Origin: Thermophilibacter gallinarum
GTDB taxonomy: Bacteria; Actinomycetota; Coriobacteriia; Coriobacteriales; Atopobiaceae
Length of the DNA stretch: 64,000 nt
Reading direction: 5' to 3'
NCBI RefSeq assembly: GCF_014982725.1
Contig: NZ_JADCJZ010000001.1
Coordinates: 248,001-312,000, forward strand
The position numbers were made by a program, and so were the translations under genes. Positions 50,895 through 59,881 of the stretch are shown here, piece after piece; the stretch's first letter is position 1; the number at the start of each line of letters is the position of its first letter. A model generated the notes under the pieces. The model did not search any database, was not told the origin of the DNA, and was given only the letters and a program-made list of their open reading frames with translations.

Positions 50895-51857
50895 ATGAAG
50901 ACCACGAGCCTGAAGATGAGGGGCATCATCGCGACCGCGGCCGTCGGCGCCGCTCTAGTGGCAACCCTGGGAGGGTGCGGAGCGGCTTTGGGAACCGCCC
51001 AGAGCACCCCGGCGGGAGCGTCTGCGGAGACCGCCTCGACGAGGGCGGCGGGCGTCCTGCTTCTGAGCGTCAACCCCGAGATTGAGGTCGAGTATGACGA
51101 GCGCGGCCTCGTGACCGAGGTCGAGGGCGTCAACGACGAGGGCAGGGGCATCGCGGACGGCTACAGCGGGTTCGAAGGCAGGGAGTGCCGCGAGGTCGTG
51201 TCCGAGCTCGTGACCGAGATTTATGAATCTGGGCACTTCAACCAGACGATCGACGGCCACGACCGCAACATCGTCGTCAAGCTCGAACAGGGATCGGAGT
51301 ATCCCGGGGATGACTTCCTTACGGGCATCGAGAGCGACGTTCGCTCGACCGTTAGCGGCTTTGGTCTGCAGTCCGACACGCTCTCCGTTGCTCCCGAGCA
51401 GCTCGATGACCGCGGCTACATTGGCCTCGATGCCGCGAAGGACATCGTGCTCGCCCAGCTTGGTCTGAGCGAGGCGTCGTTCAACGACCACGAGTACGAG
51501 CTCGATGACGGCGTCTACGAGCTCGAGTTCACGTCGGGCGGCGTCGAGTACGAATACGAAGTCGACGCGAGGACTGGCAAGGTCCTCGAGGCCGACATCG
51601 ACGGGAACGACGACTGGGACGACCGCGACGACTGGGACGATTGGCATGACGACCGCTACGACCGTGACGACGACTGGGATGACGCCGACGACTGGGACGA
51701 CGACCGCGACGACTGGGACGATGACCGCGACGACTGGGACGACGACCGTGACGACGATCGCGACGACTGGGATGACGATCACGACGATGACGACGACCGC
51801 GACGACGATCGTGACGATGACTGGGACGACGACGATGACGACTGGGACGACGACTAA
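50895..51857 (+). CDS. Lipoprotein with RsgI-like and PepSY domains and long Asp/Trp/Arg repeat tail
   Basis: A 320-aa secreted lipoprotein. Signal peptide 1-27 with lipobox ATLGGC (Cys28). Residues 54-110 resemble the RsgI outer domain: LLLSVNPEIEVEYDERGLV, with Asn60-Pro61, and NDEGRGIADGY. Residues ~174-236 form a PepSY domain (YIGLDAAKDIVLAQLGLSE, then YEVDARTGKVLEADID). The last ~82 residues are almost only Asp, Trp and Arg, in WDDDRDD-type repeats. It is separated from rsgI by 101 nt with its own SigI-type promoter, so it is probably a regulon member that acts with or competes with RsgI outside the cell. No exact known function. Confidence 0.8.
   Translation: MKTTSLKMRGIIATAAVGAALVATLGGCGAALGTAQSTPAGASAETASTRAAGVLLLSVNPEIEVEYDERGLVTEVEGVNDEGRGIADGYSGFEGRECREVVSELVTEIYESGHFNQTIDGHDRNIVVKLEQGSEYPGDDFLTGIESDVRSTVSGFGLQSDTLSVAPEQLDDRGYIGLDAAKDIVLAQLGLSEASFNDHEYELDDGVYELEFTSGGVEYEYEVDARTGKVLEADIDGNDDWDDRDDWDDWHDDRYDRDDDWDDADDWDDDRDDWDDDRDDWDDDRDDDRDDWDDDHDDDDDRDDDRDDDWDDDDDDWDDD
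51610..51854 (+). repeat. In-frame tandem repeats coding the Asp/Trp tail
   Basis: About 245 nt of imperfect repeats of the type GACGACTGGGACGA with CGCGACGA inserts, always in frame, coding WDD(D/R)-rich peptide. Repeat length is not constant (6, 7 and 8 residues), so slippage could change tail length between strains. A shorter series of the same type is at the end of rsgI (50697-50790). Confidence 0.85.
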
Positions 51858-51882
51858 CTGACGGCCCATACGTCCTCATCGG

Positions 51883-51912
51883 AAGGGCGGAGCGCTCCTG
51901 CTCCGCCCTTCT
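51883..51912 (+). terminator. Terminator after the lipoprotein gene
   Basis: A 10-bp stem AAGGGCGGAG (51883-51892) with CTCCGCCCTT (51901-51910), followed by CTTGCT. It may also serve the convergent gene that ends at 51924. Confidence 0.75.
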
Positions 51913-51923
51913 TGCTCTCGCCC

Positions 51924-53069
51924 CTAGAACAGCTCCGAAAGCCCCTTGGCCCCCGCCCGCGCGGCCGAGGCCGCGAGCTTGCCGAGCGCCGGCGAGAGCG
52001 CGTCGCGCGACTCCTGGTCGAGGTTGCGCGCGGCCTCGCCGATCAGCGCGGGCATGTCTGCCCCGCTGAAGATCACGGCGCCCATGCTCGGCGCGCCGGA
52101 CGCCTCGAGTGCGCGGAAGAGCGCGTCTACCACGCGGGGCGTCTCCTCGGGCGTGAGCGACGCGAGCCAGTCGTCCATGAGCTCGTGCGTGAACACCGCC
52201 GAGGGCGAGAGCTCGTCGACGTAGACAAAGTCATCGCCGTTGACCTCCCAGGTGAAGACGCTGTGCTGCTCGGCGCCGCGCGCGGAGCTGCGGACCACGT
52301 GCGGCTCGATGGGCGTGTCCATGAGCATGCCCACCACGGACTCCTCGGGGACGGTGCGATGGATGAGACCGCGCACGCACTCGAAGTCCTTCTCGCCAAG
52401 GAACCCGGACTTGAAGCCGGGGCCGTCGTGGTCAAAGACGCACTCGATGCGCGCGCGAACATCCTCGGGCGCGCGCAGCGCCGCGTACGTGGCGAGGTTG
52501 CCGCCCTTGGAGTGTCCGCCCACGTAGAGGCGTCGCGGCAGATAACGGGCCACGGAGGCCAGGTAGTCCGCCGCCATGCGCTGCGCCGGCACCGGCGGGT
52601 CCACGGCCATGTCGAAGTTCTCGCGCCAGCCGGTGAAGGTGTCGTCGGTGCCGCGAAAGCCGATGTAGGCGAAGTCGCGGTCGTGCCCGGCGGGGGAGCG
52701 CCACACAAAGGTGGTCGCCGAGAACTGCACGCGCTCCGCCTCGTCGAAGCAGGAGGCGTAGTCCCGGAGCTCGAGGTCGCGGAAGCGCGGACTCGCCACG
52801 AGCGCCGCCAGCTCGCGCTTCACGCCCTCGGGGGCGAGGCCGCAGAAGAGCCCGTCAAAACGCTCGGCCTGCAGCAGGTCGGAGAAGCGCGCCGGACGGC
52901 TGGCCCAGGCGCGCAGGCGCTCCACGGCGCTCCCGCGCCACAGCGCGGCGGGGATGACGCCCTCGCCGCGCACCATGCAGAACTGGGAGAGCGCCGCCGA
53001 GTCCACCGGGCCCAGCGGGCGTTCGTCAAAGTCGTCGAGAGCCGTTTCCAGATAATCGAAGAGGTCCAT
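51924..53069 (-). CDS. Mbeg1-like alpha/beta-hydrolase (DUF2974)
   Basis: A 381-aa protein with the DUF2974 lipase-like fold. MDLFDYLETALDDFDERPLG and DSAALSQFCMVRGE form the start; IGFRGTDDTFTGWRENFDMA and LYVGGHSKGGNLATYAAL (nucleophile Ser in GHSKGG) are the hydrolase core; IECVFDHDGPGF follows. The C-terminal ~100 residues are helical. Substrate unknown; relatives are annotated as Mbeg1-like or lipase class 3-like. The start at 53069 gives the standard family opening; the frame is open 234 nt more over the MarR promoter. Confidence 0.85.
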   Translation of the reverse strand: MDLFDYLETALDDFDERPLGPVDSAALSQFCMVRGEGVIPAALWRGSAVERLRAWASRPARFSDLLQAERFDGLFCGLAPEGVKRELAALVASPRFRDLELRDYASCFDEAERVQFSATTFVWRSPAGHDRDFAYIGFRGTDDTFTGWRENFDMAVDPPVPAQRMAADYLASVARYLPRRLYVGGHSKGGNLATYAALRAPEDVRARIECVFDHDGPGFKSGFLGEKDFECVRGLIHRTVPEESVVGMLMDTPIEPHVVRSSARGAEQHSVFTWEVNGDDFVYVDELSPSAVFTHELMDDWLASLTPEETPRVVDALFRALEASGAPSMGAVIFSGADMPALIGEAARNLDQESRDALSPALGKLAASAARAGAKGLSELF

Positions 53070-53169
53070 GCGTCGCCTTTCTCGCTTCCTTTGAGATACC
53101 CGAATGCGCGGGCGCGAAGACCGGGACGCGCGAACGGCGTGACGGAACCGTGGTGAGTGCGGGCGAATG

Positions 53170-53210
53170 TTGACAGGGTAACAACCCCGTCGGTACTGTT
53201 GACCTGTCAA
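53170..53210 (+). promoter_or_regulatory. Promoter with MarR-type operator
   Basis: TTGACA (53170-53175), 18 nt, TACTGT (53194-53199) is a plausible sigma-A promoter. TTGACAGG (53170-53177) and CCTGTCAA (53203-53210) form an 8-bp inverted repeat across it, and TTGAC-CT-GTCAA (53199-53210) is a palindrome of its own. Probably the self-control site of the MarR gene 23 nt downstream. Confidence 0.7.
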
Positions 53211-53232
53211 CAAGCGAGGAGGAGGGCGTGCC

Positions 53233-53679
53233 GTGGAAGAGACCCGCTTCGAGGACTTCGTGGGCATCATCAGCGCCCTGAACAAGGAGATCCAGCGCAT
53301 CAAGAACGCCGAGGCGCACCGCCTGGGCTTTCGCGGCGCGGACGTGATGTGCCTCTACTACCTCGTCCGGCATCCCGACGGCCTCACCGCCGCCGAGCTC
53401 GCCCGGATGGTGGACGTGAGCCGCGCCGCCGTTTCGCGCACCGTGGCGCACCTCGCCGAGGAGGGCTTCGTCGAGGTGGGGGGCTCCGACGAGGAGGCCT
53501 CTCGCTACCGCGCCCCCATCCGCCTCACCGAGAAGGGCTACGAGGCCGCGCGTCCGCTCGACGACATCATTCACCGAGTCCTCGACGAGGCCGGCGGGGA
53601 GCTCGCCCTGCGTCAGCGCATGCAGATGTACGATTCGCTCAACCACATCCTCGAGAAGCTCAGGACCTTCGGCCGCTAG
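53233..53679 (+). CDS. MarR family transcriptional regulator
   Basis: A 148-aa winged-helix MarR protein. The recognition part reads LTAAELARMVDVSRAAVSRTVAHLAEEGFVEV (residues ~51-82), and the wing APIRLTEKGYEAA. N- and C-terminal helices form the dimer interface. GTG start with GAGGAGG upstream. It is followed by degV 39 nt later, which suggests that it controls that gene and itself via the TTGAC palindromes. Effector unknown. Confidence 0.88.
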   Translation: MEETRFEDFVGIISALNKEIQRIKNAEAHRLGFRGADVMCLYYLVRHPDGLTAAELARMVDVSRAAVSRTVAHLAEEGFVEVGGSDEEASRYRAPIRLTEKGYEAARPLDDIIHRVLDEAGGELALRQRMQMYDSLNHILEKLRTFGR

Positions 53680-53718
53680 CCGCGCCCGAGCCCGGCTGGG
53701 CGAAAGAAGGGAAGACCC

Positions 53719-54564
53719 ATGGCTGTTCGCATCATCACCGACTCCGGCATCGACCTCCCCGGGCAGGCCGACCCGCGCCTCACGGTGCTGCCGCTCGGCA
53801 TCACCTTCGGCGACACCACCTACGCCGATGGCGTCGACCTCACCAACGACCGCTTCTACGAGCTCCTCATCGAGAGCGACGAGCTCCCCAAGACGAGCCA
53901 GGCCACGCCCTTCGCCTACCAGGAGGCCTTCGAGCGGGTCCGCGCGGCGGGCGACGAGGCCGTGGTGATCACGCTCTCCTCCAAGCTCTCCGGCACCTAC
54001 CAGAGCGCCGTGACCGCGGCCGCCGACTACCCCGAGGTCCACGTCGTCGACGGCAAGAACGTGACCATCGGCCAGACGATCCTCGTGCAGTACGCGCTGC
54101 GCCTCGTCGACGAGGGGCTTGGCACTGCGGAGATCGCCGAGAGGGTCGCCGCGGCGGCCGACCGCGTCTGCCTGCTCGCGCTTCTCGACACGCTGGAGTA
54201 CCTGCGCCGCGGCGGTCGCATCCCCAAGAGCGTGGGCATGGTCGGCGAGGTGCTCTCCATCAAGCCCGTCGTGGGCGTGGAGGACGGCGAGGTCGTGATG
54301 CTCGGCAAGGCTCGCGGCTCCAAGAACGGCCGCAACCAGCTGCACCAGCAGGTCGAGAAGTACGGCATCGACTTCACCATGCCGGTCCTGCTCGGCTACA
54401 CGGGCCTCTCGCAGAAGCTCCTGAAGAAGTACCTCGACGACAACCGCGCCATCTGGGAGGACAAGGTCGCCGAGGAGGACCTGCCCATCTGCTCCGTGGG
54501 CGCCACGATCGGCACGCACGTGGGCCCGGGCGCCATCGCGCTCGCCTTCTTCCGCAAGAACTAG
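53719..54564 (+). CDS. DegV family protein (fatty-acid binding)
   Basis: A 281-aa DegV protein. Opening VRIITDSGIDLPGQADPRLT, then LPLGITFGDTTYADGVDLTN, PKTSQATPFAYQEAF, ITLSSKLSGTYQSA (the conserved Ser that contacts the fatty acid carboxylate) and YLRRGGRIPK. In Gram-positives DegV/FakB proteins present fatty acids to the FakA kinase for phospholipid synthesis. No fakA gene in the window. Downstream of marR, likely the same transcript. Convergent to the TetR gene, 10 nt away. Confidence 0.9.
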   Translation: MAVRIITDSGIDLPGQADPRLTVLPLGITFGDTTYADGVDLTNDRFYELLIESDELPKTSQATPFAYQEAFERVRAAGDEAVVITLSSKLSGTYQSAVTAAADYPEVHVVDGKNVTIGQTILVQYALRLVDEGLGTAEIAERVAAAADRVCLLALLDTLEYLRRGGRIPKSVGMVGEVLSIKPVVGVEDGEVVMLGKARGSKNGRNQLHQQVEKYGIDFTMPVLLGYTGLSQKLLKKYLDDNRAIWEDKVAEEDLPICSVGATIGTHVGPGAIALAFFRKN

Positions 54565-54574
54565 GTGATTCGGC

Positions 54575-55120
54575 TCACTGCACGATGCGCATGACGAGCT
54601 GGATGAGCTGGTCTATGGGCATGGGGTCGTCGTCGGCCGTCCAGGTGCGGATGATCGCGAGGATGCCGGAGAGGTAGAACTCGCGCACGATGCCGCTCGC
54701 CCCTTCGTCCAGCCCCGCCTCGGGCAGGAAGAAGCGGTCCACGAGCGGGCTGATGATCTGCTTGAGGCGGTCGGAGAACGCGGGGTCGCCGTGCGGTCCG
54801 AGAAGGACGCGCGTGTAGTCGCGCGAGCGCTGCGCGAGGCGCAGGATGAGGCCCATGTGCTGCGAGAAGTCGAGCGTGTCGCCCTGGAGCAGGCGTCCCT
54901 GCACGAGCCGCTCGATGTTGCCGAGCACCGTGTCCTCAATCTCCTCGAGCAGCTCGTAGACGTCGTGGTAGTAGAGGTAGAAGGTCGCGCGGTTATAGCC
55001 GGCGCGGTCGGTGATCTCGCGCACCGATATCCGCTCGACGGGCCTCTCGGCGTAGAGCTCCCAGAACGCCTGGCGGAGGTTGGCTCGCGTCTGCTCGGTG
55101 ACCTGCGGCTGCTTCTTCAT
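54575..55120 (-). CDS. TetR family transcriptional regulator
   Basis: A 181-aa TetR regulator. The DNA-binding domain is RPVERISVREITDRAGYNRATFYLYYHDVYELL (given as family block, residues ~25-57). The C-terminal ligand domain (~65-180) is helical without a known motif. The start at 55120 has GGGGG upstream; the open frame upstream to 55849 is antisense to the ABC ATPase gene. It is divergent from a two-gene ABC exporter with an inverted repeat in between (55222-55250), so it most likely represses that exporter until a substrate binds. Confidence 0.88.
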   Translation of the reverse strand: MKKQPQVTEQTRANLRQAFWELYAERPVERISVREITDRAGYNRATFYLYYHDVYELLEEIEDTVLGNIERLVQGRLLQGDTLDFSQHMGLILRLAQRSRDYTRVLLGPHGDPAFSDRLKQIISPLVDRFFLPEAGLDEGASGIVREFYLSGILAIIRTWTADDDPMPIDQLIQLVMRIVQ

Positions 55121-55214
55121 GGCGGCCCCCTTAGGCTTTGTGGCGGCGACGAGAAGGGCGCGACACTTGAGGCGCGCTTGTCGAGCGCTGGTTCTTCTCG
55201 CCCGCCGACCCCAG

Positions 55215-55250
55215 TATACTTCGATTAGACAACACGCTGTCGAGCAATCG
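55215..55250 (+). promoter_or_regulatory. -10 element and TetR-type operator before the ABC exporter
   Basis: TATACT (55215-55220) as -10, followed by nested inverted repeats: CGATT (55222-55226) with AATCG (55246-55250), and GACA (55228-55231) with TGTC (55238-55241). It lies 9 nt before the ABC ATPase start, where a bound TetR dimer would block transcription. Confidence 0.6.
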
Positions 55251-55258
55251 GAGCTGGG

Positions 55259-55960
55259 ATGGCTTACATCGAGTTCACCGACGTCGTGCGCACCTACGGC
55301 GAGGGCGACGCCAAGATAAACGCCTTGGATGGGGCGACCTTCGAGGTCGAGAAGGGCGAGCTTGCCGTCATCCTCGGCCAGTCCGGCGCGGGCAAGACCA
55401 CCGCACTCAACATCCTGGGCGGAATGGACAGCGCCTCCTCGGGGGTCGTGCGCGTGGACGGCCGCGACATCAGCCACGCGGGCGAGGACGACCTCGTCCT
55501 GTACCGGCGCGCGGACGTGGGCTTCGTCTTCCAGTTCTACAACCTCGTGCCCAACCTCACGGCGCTCGAGAACGTCGAGCTTGCCACGCAGATCTGCCCG
55601 GACTCGCTCGACCCCGAGGAGACGCTCGCCAAGGTGGGGCTGTCCGCGCGCCTGGCCAACTTCCCGGCGCAGCTCTCCGGCGGCGAGCAGCAGCGCGTAT
55701 CCATCGCGCGCGCCCTGGCCAAGAACCCCAAGCTGCTGCTGTGCGACGAGCCCACCGGCGCGCTCGACTACCAGACGGGCAAGCAGATCCTGCAGCTCCT
55801 GCAGGACATGTGCCGCTTGGAGGGCATCACGGTTGTGATCGTCACGCACAACGCGGCGCTCGCCGACATGGCCGACCGCCTCATCCGCTTCAAGAGCGGG
55901 CGCGTCACCGCCATGACCAGGAACCCCGAGCCCAAGCCGATCGCGGAGATCGAGTGGTAG
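55259..55960 (+). CDS. ABC transporter ATP-binding protein (LolD/MacB-like)
   Basis: A 233-aa ABC ATPase: Walker [18 protein letters not shown]-loop region [17 protein letters not shown] (the MacB/LolD-type FYNLxPxLTAxENV), signature [15 protein letters not shown], Walker [14 protein letters not shown]-loop VIVTHN. Such ATPases pair with FtsX-type permeases that do mechanotransmission or export peptides and lipids. The permease gene starts 3 nt after the stop. Under probable TetR control. Confidence 0.94.
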   Translation: MAYIEFTDVVRTYGEGDAKINALDGATFEVEKGELAVILGQSGAGKTTALNILGGMDSASSGVVRVDGRDISHAGEDDLVLYRRADVGFVFQFYNLVPNLTALENVELATQICPDSLDPEETLAKVGLSARLANFPAQLSGGEQQRVSIARALAKNPKLLLCDEPTGALDYQTGKQILQLLQDMCRLEGITVVIVTHNAALADMADRLIRFKSGRVTAMTRNPEPKPIAEIEW

Positions 55961-55963
55961 CGC

Positions 55964-58900
55964 ATGGCAGCCCGTCGCGACACGTCAGCCTTTGCCAGGG
56001 GCATCCTGCGTACGGTGAGCGGGAGCCTCAAGCGCTTCGTGGCGCTGACCACGATCACGGCGCTCGGCGTGACGATGCTCGTGGGCCTGCGCGCCGCCTG
56101 CGTCGACCTGCGCAACTCGGCGGACCGCTTCTTTGACGAGCAGAGTCTCTTCGACGTGCGCGTTCAGTCCACGCTCGGCCTCACGGACGAGGACGTGGCC
56201 GCGCTCGCCGCGCTCGACGGCGTCGAGACCGCGGAGGGCGGCTGGTCCGAGACCGCCTACACGACGGTGGGCTCCGCGTCCGAGAAGGTCGACGTCAAGG
56301 CGCTCTCGTCGAGCGGCCTGAACGAGCCGCTCGTGCTGGAGGGGCGTCTGCCGGAGGCGGCGGGCGAGGTGGCCGTCACCCAGCGCTACCTCAAGGACTC
56401 CGGGCTCTCGATCGGGGACTCGGTGAGCTTCCACGGTGACGACGACCAGGACGACGACGCCGAGAAGGACGATGGCCTCGACGCGCTGGACTCCGGCTCG
56501 ACCGAGGTCTTCGAGCGCGGCGAGTACACGATCGTGGGCTCGGTGCTCGACCCGATGGAGATCAACGCGGGCGAGGGCACGATGTCGTTCCGCTCGAGCG
56601 GCGGCTCGCAGTACTCGTTCTTCGTGGTGGCCGACGAGGTCATCGACCCGGACGTCTATACCGTGGCGTACGTCATGGTCGACGGCGCGGAGGCGCCGCT
56701 GTGCTACTCGGCCGAGTACGAGGAGATCGTCGACGAGGTGTTCCAGAGCGTCGAGGACGCGCGCGCCGAGCGCGAGCGCGCCCGCGGCGACCAGATTCGC
56801 TCCGACGCGAACGAAGAGGTAGACGAGGCGGAGGCCGAAGCGCTCGACGAGCTGGCCGACGCCGAGGCCGAGCTCGACGACGCGCAGCGGGAGCTCGACG
56901 AGGGGCGCGCCGAGGTGGCCGATGGCCAGCGCGAGCTGGACGAGCAGCGCGCGGACGCGATGGCGCAGCTCGACGACGCCCAGGCCACGATCGACGAGAG
57001 CCGCCGCGAGCTCGAGGACGGCGCGGCGGAGTACGAGGCGGGGCTCGCGGAGTATCGGGAGGGTCTCGCCGCGTATGAGGCCGCGCTTCCGGGAGCCGAG
57101 CAGCAGCTCCGCGACGGCCAGGCGGCCCTCGACGCCGCGCGAGGCAACATCGACGAGATCGTGATCGACGAGGACTCCGGCATGACGATCGGAGACCTCG
57201 AGGCGCGGCGCGACGAGGCGCAGGCGGCCGTGGACACGCTGCCGGGGACGATCGCCGGCATCGACGAGAAGGTCGGTGCTCTCGCCGACGGCCTCGACGC
57301 GCTGGCGTCCGGGCTGCAGGCGGCGGGCATGAGCGACCCCGGGCTCGCCGAGTCCGCCCGGCAGGTGCGTGACGCCTGGACGGCGGTTCAGGCCGTGGAG
57401 GCAGGCGACGCGGAAGCGGCTGAGGAGGCGACGGCGCAGCTCGAGTCGGCGATCGCGGGTGCCACGAACGCCCTCGGCGTCGTGTCTCAGGGTCTGGCGG
57501 AGCGGGTCTCGGAGGCCGAGAGCAGCCTCGAAGAGGTGACGAGGCAGATAGAGGAGCTCCAGGCGACGGACCCCGAGAGCCCCGACCTCGCGGGGCTTCT
57601 CGCCCAGCAGCAGGGGCTCCAGGGCATGCTCTCGACGCTCGGAGGGTACCAGAAGTCGATCGAGACCCTGTCGACGTCCCTGTCCGCCGTCGACCCGGCG
57701 CAGCTCGTGAGCGGACGGGTCCAGGCGGCTGCCGGCCTCGCGCAGGCTGAGGCGGCGCTCCCGCAGCTTGAGGCCGCCGTCGAGCAGGCGAGGGGTGCCG
57801 CCGAGGCTGAGTTTGACCGCCAGCAGGCGCTCATCGACCAGGGCTGGCAGGAGCTTTCCGACGGGCGGACCCAGCTCGAGAGCGCCCGCGCCCTTCTCGA
57901 CCAGAGCGCCGCGCAGATTGCCGACGGTCGCGCCCAGCTCGCTGAGGGACAGGCCGAGCTCGACCGCCAGCGTGCGGATGCTCTGGAGCAGCTTGCGGAC
58001 GCCCAGCGTCAGCTCGATGATGCGCTCGCTGAGATCGCCGACGGCCAGAGGGAGCTCGACGAGGGGCGCGCGACCTTCGAGCAGGAGCGTGACGACGCTC
58101 TGGCAGAGATCGCCGACGCGCGCGAGGAGATCGCGGACCTCCCCGACGCCACGTGGTACGTGCAGGACCGCTCGAGTCTCTCGAGCTACGCGAGCGTGGA
58201 CTCCGACGCCTCCTCGATCGAGGCCATCGGCACGGTGCTGCCGATCGTCTTCTTCGTGGTGGCGGTGCTGATCAGTCTCACCACGATGACGCGCATGGTC
58301 GAGGAGGAACGCGGGCTCATCGGCGTCTACAAGGCGCTCGGCTACGGCAGCGGACGCATCCTCTCCAAGTACGTGCTCTATGCGCTGGCGGCGTGCGTGC
58401 TCGGCTGGCTCGTGGGCACGCTGCTCGGCTTCATCGTGCTCCCGGCCATCATCTTCACGATCTTCTCGACCATGTACGCGCTGCCGGGCTTCGTCTACGG
58501 CTTCGACGCGGTGTACTCGGTGGTCTCGCTCCTGCTCTTCACGGCCGGCATCGTGGGCGCGACAGCGCTCACCTGCCGCCACGAGCTGCGCGAGACGCCC
58601 GCCTCCCTCATGCTGCCCAAGGCCCCCAAGGCCGGCTCGCGGATCTTCCTCGAGCACATCGGGCCCGTCTGGCGGCGCATGAGCTTCCTGAACAAGGTCA
58701 CGGCACGTAACCTCTTCCGCTACAAGCAGCGCTTCCTCATGACCACGCTCGGCGTGGCGGGCTGCGTGGCGCTGCTCATCACGGGGTTCGGCATCCGCGA
58801 CACGGTGCTCTCGCTCTCGCCGCGCCAGTACGGCGACGCGGGCGTGGTCGGCTACGACCTCATGGCGGTGACCTCTGCCGACGACCTGGACTCCGTCGCC

Positions 58901-59812
58901 GACGACCTCGCCGCTGACGCGGGCGTCTCTGACCTCGTGCGCGTCTACATCGACAACCTCACCGTGAGCTACGGCGACGACAAGGAGACCGTGCAGCTCG
59001 TGGTGGTGCCGGAGGGGGAGAGCCTGGAGGGCTACGTGCGCCTTGCCGCCGACGACGGCTCCGCGGTCTCCCTGGACGAGGCGCAGGTCGCCATCACCAA
59101 GAACGCGGAGCAGGTCATGGGCGTCGTCGTGGGCGACGAGCTGGGCCTGCAGGACTCCACGCTCGCCGAGGGCACGGCCGATCCGGGCGCGATTGTCCTC
59201 AACTACCTCGGCAACACCCTCTACATGACCGAGACGGCCTATGAGGGGGCGTTCGGGGAGGAGCTCGAGCCCAACGGTCTTCTCGCCCACCTGACGGGTG
59301 ACGCGGACGAGCAGGTCGCGCTCTCGGAGCGGCTCTCCGAGGACGGGCGTTATCTCTCCGTAGTCTCCACCCAGAAGCTCGTGAACGACTTCTCCAGCGC
59401 GTTCACGCTGATCAACACCGTGGTATACGTGGTCATCGTCCTGGCGGCGGCGCTCTCGTTCACCGTGGTCTTCACGCTGTCCAACACCAACATCTCCGAG
59501 CGCGAGCGCGAGCTCGCCACCCTCAAGGTCCTGGGCTTCAAGCGACCCGAGGTCCACCGCTACATCAACACCGAGACGCTCATCCTCACCGGGATTGGCG
59601 TGGTGATCGGCATTCCGCTGGGCTACGCCCTGGCGCGCAGCCTCACCTGGATTCTGCGCATGCCGTCGCTCTACTTCGACGTGGTGGTGGACCCGCTCAC
59701 GTACCTGATCGCCGCCGTCATGGCCTTTGGCTTCACGATCGTGGTGAACCTCATCACCAACCGCGCGCTCGACCGCGTTGACATGGTCGGCGCCCTCAAG
59801 TCCGCGGAGTAG
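55964..59812 (+). CDS. FtsX-type ABC permease with very long extracellular coiled coil
   Basis: A 1282-aa permease with two FtsX domains. First membrane segment ~20-45, then a MacB-type extracellular domain (~46-270) with an acidic loop, and a coiled coil at ~280-725 made of repeats such as LDEGRAEVADGQRELDE. Three membrane segments follow (~754-775, 801-830, 851-870). The second unit has a membrane segment at ~923-945, an outer domain and three final segments (~1149, 1205, 1245). MacB-type systems lack the long coiled coil; it resembles YhgE/Pip-like proteins in pattern. Probably spans the cell wall. Substrate unknown; TetR control suggests drug or antimicrobial peptide handling. Confidence 0.87.
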   Translation: MAARRDTSAFARGILRTVSGSLKRFVALTTITALGVTMLVGLRAACVDLRNSADRFFDEQSLFDVRVQSTLGLTDEDVAALAALDGVETAEGGWSETAYTTVGSASEKVDVKALSSSGLNEPLVLEGRLPEAAGEVAVTQRYLKDSGLSIGDSVSFHGDDDQDDDAEKDDGLDALDSGSTEVFERGEYTIVGSVLDPMEINAGEGTMSFRSSGGSQYSFFVVADEVIDPDVYTVAYVMVDGAEAPLCYSAEYEEIVDEVFQSVEDARAERERARGDQIRSDANEEVDEAEAEALDELADAEAELDDAQRELDEGRAEVADGQRELDEQRADAMAQLDDAQATIDESRRELEDGAAEYEAGLAEYREGLAAYEAALPGAEQQLRDGQAALDAARGNIDEIVIDEDSGMTIGDLEARRDEAQAAVDTLPGTIAGIDEKVGALADGLDALASGLQAAGMSDPGLAESARQVRDAWTAVQAVEAGDAEAAEEATAQLESAIAGATNALGVVSQGLAERVSEAESSLEEVTRQIEELQATDPESPDLAGLLAQQQGLQGMLSTLGGYQKSIETLSTSLSAVDPAQLVSGRVQAAAGLAQAEAALPQLEAAVEQARGAAEAEFDRQQALIDQGWQELSDGRTQLESARALLDQSAAQIADGRAQLAEGQAELDRQRADALEQLADAQRQLDDALAEIADGQRELDEGRATFEQERDDALAEIADAREEIADLPDATWYVQDRSSLSSYASVDSDASSIEAIGTVLPIVFFVVAVLISLTTMTRMVEEERGLIGVYKALGYGSGRILSKYVLYALAACVLGWLVGTLLGFIVLPAIIFTIFSTMYALPGFVYGFDAVYSVVSLLLFTAGIVGATALTCRHELRETPASLMLPKAPKAGSRIFLEHIGPVWRRMSFLNKVTARNLFRYKQRFLMTTLGVAGCVALLITGFGIRDTVLSLSPRQYGDAGVVGYDLMAVTSADDLDSVADDLAADAGVSDLVRVYIDNLTVSYGDDKETVQLVVVPEGESLEGYVRLAADDGSAVSLDEAQVAITKNAEQVMGVVVGDELGLQDSTLAEGTADPGAIVLNYLGNTLYMTETAYEGAFGEELEPNGLLAHLTGDADEQVALSERLSEDGRYLSVVSTQKLVNDFSSAFTLINTVVYVVIVLAAALSFTVVFTLSNTNISERERELATLKVLGFKRPEVHRYINTETLILTGIGVVIGIPLGYALARSLTWILRMPSLYFDVVVDPLTYLIAAVMAFGFTIVVNLITNRALDRVDMVGALKSAE

Positions 59813-59881
59813 GCGGGGCGGGCGAGATCCGCCGGCCTTTCGGTGCCCCTGACGTCTCGAACGGCCCCTCGGATTGTCCCC

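Noticed and set aside
55985-59557. A 1190-codon minus-strand open frame under the ABC permease
   Set aside because: Antisense to a clear FtsX permease with repeated codons; same GC effect, no ribosome site and no recognised domain.
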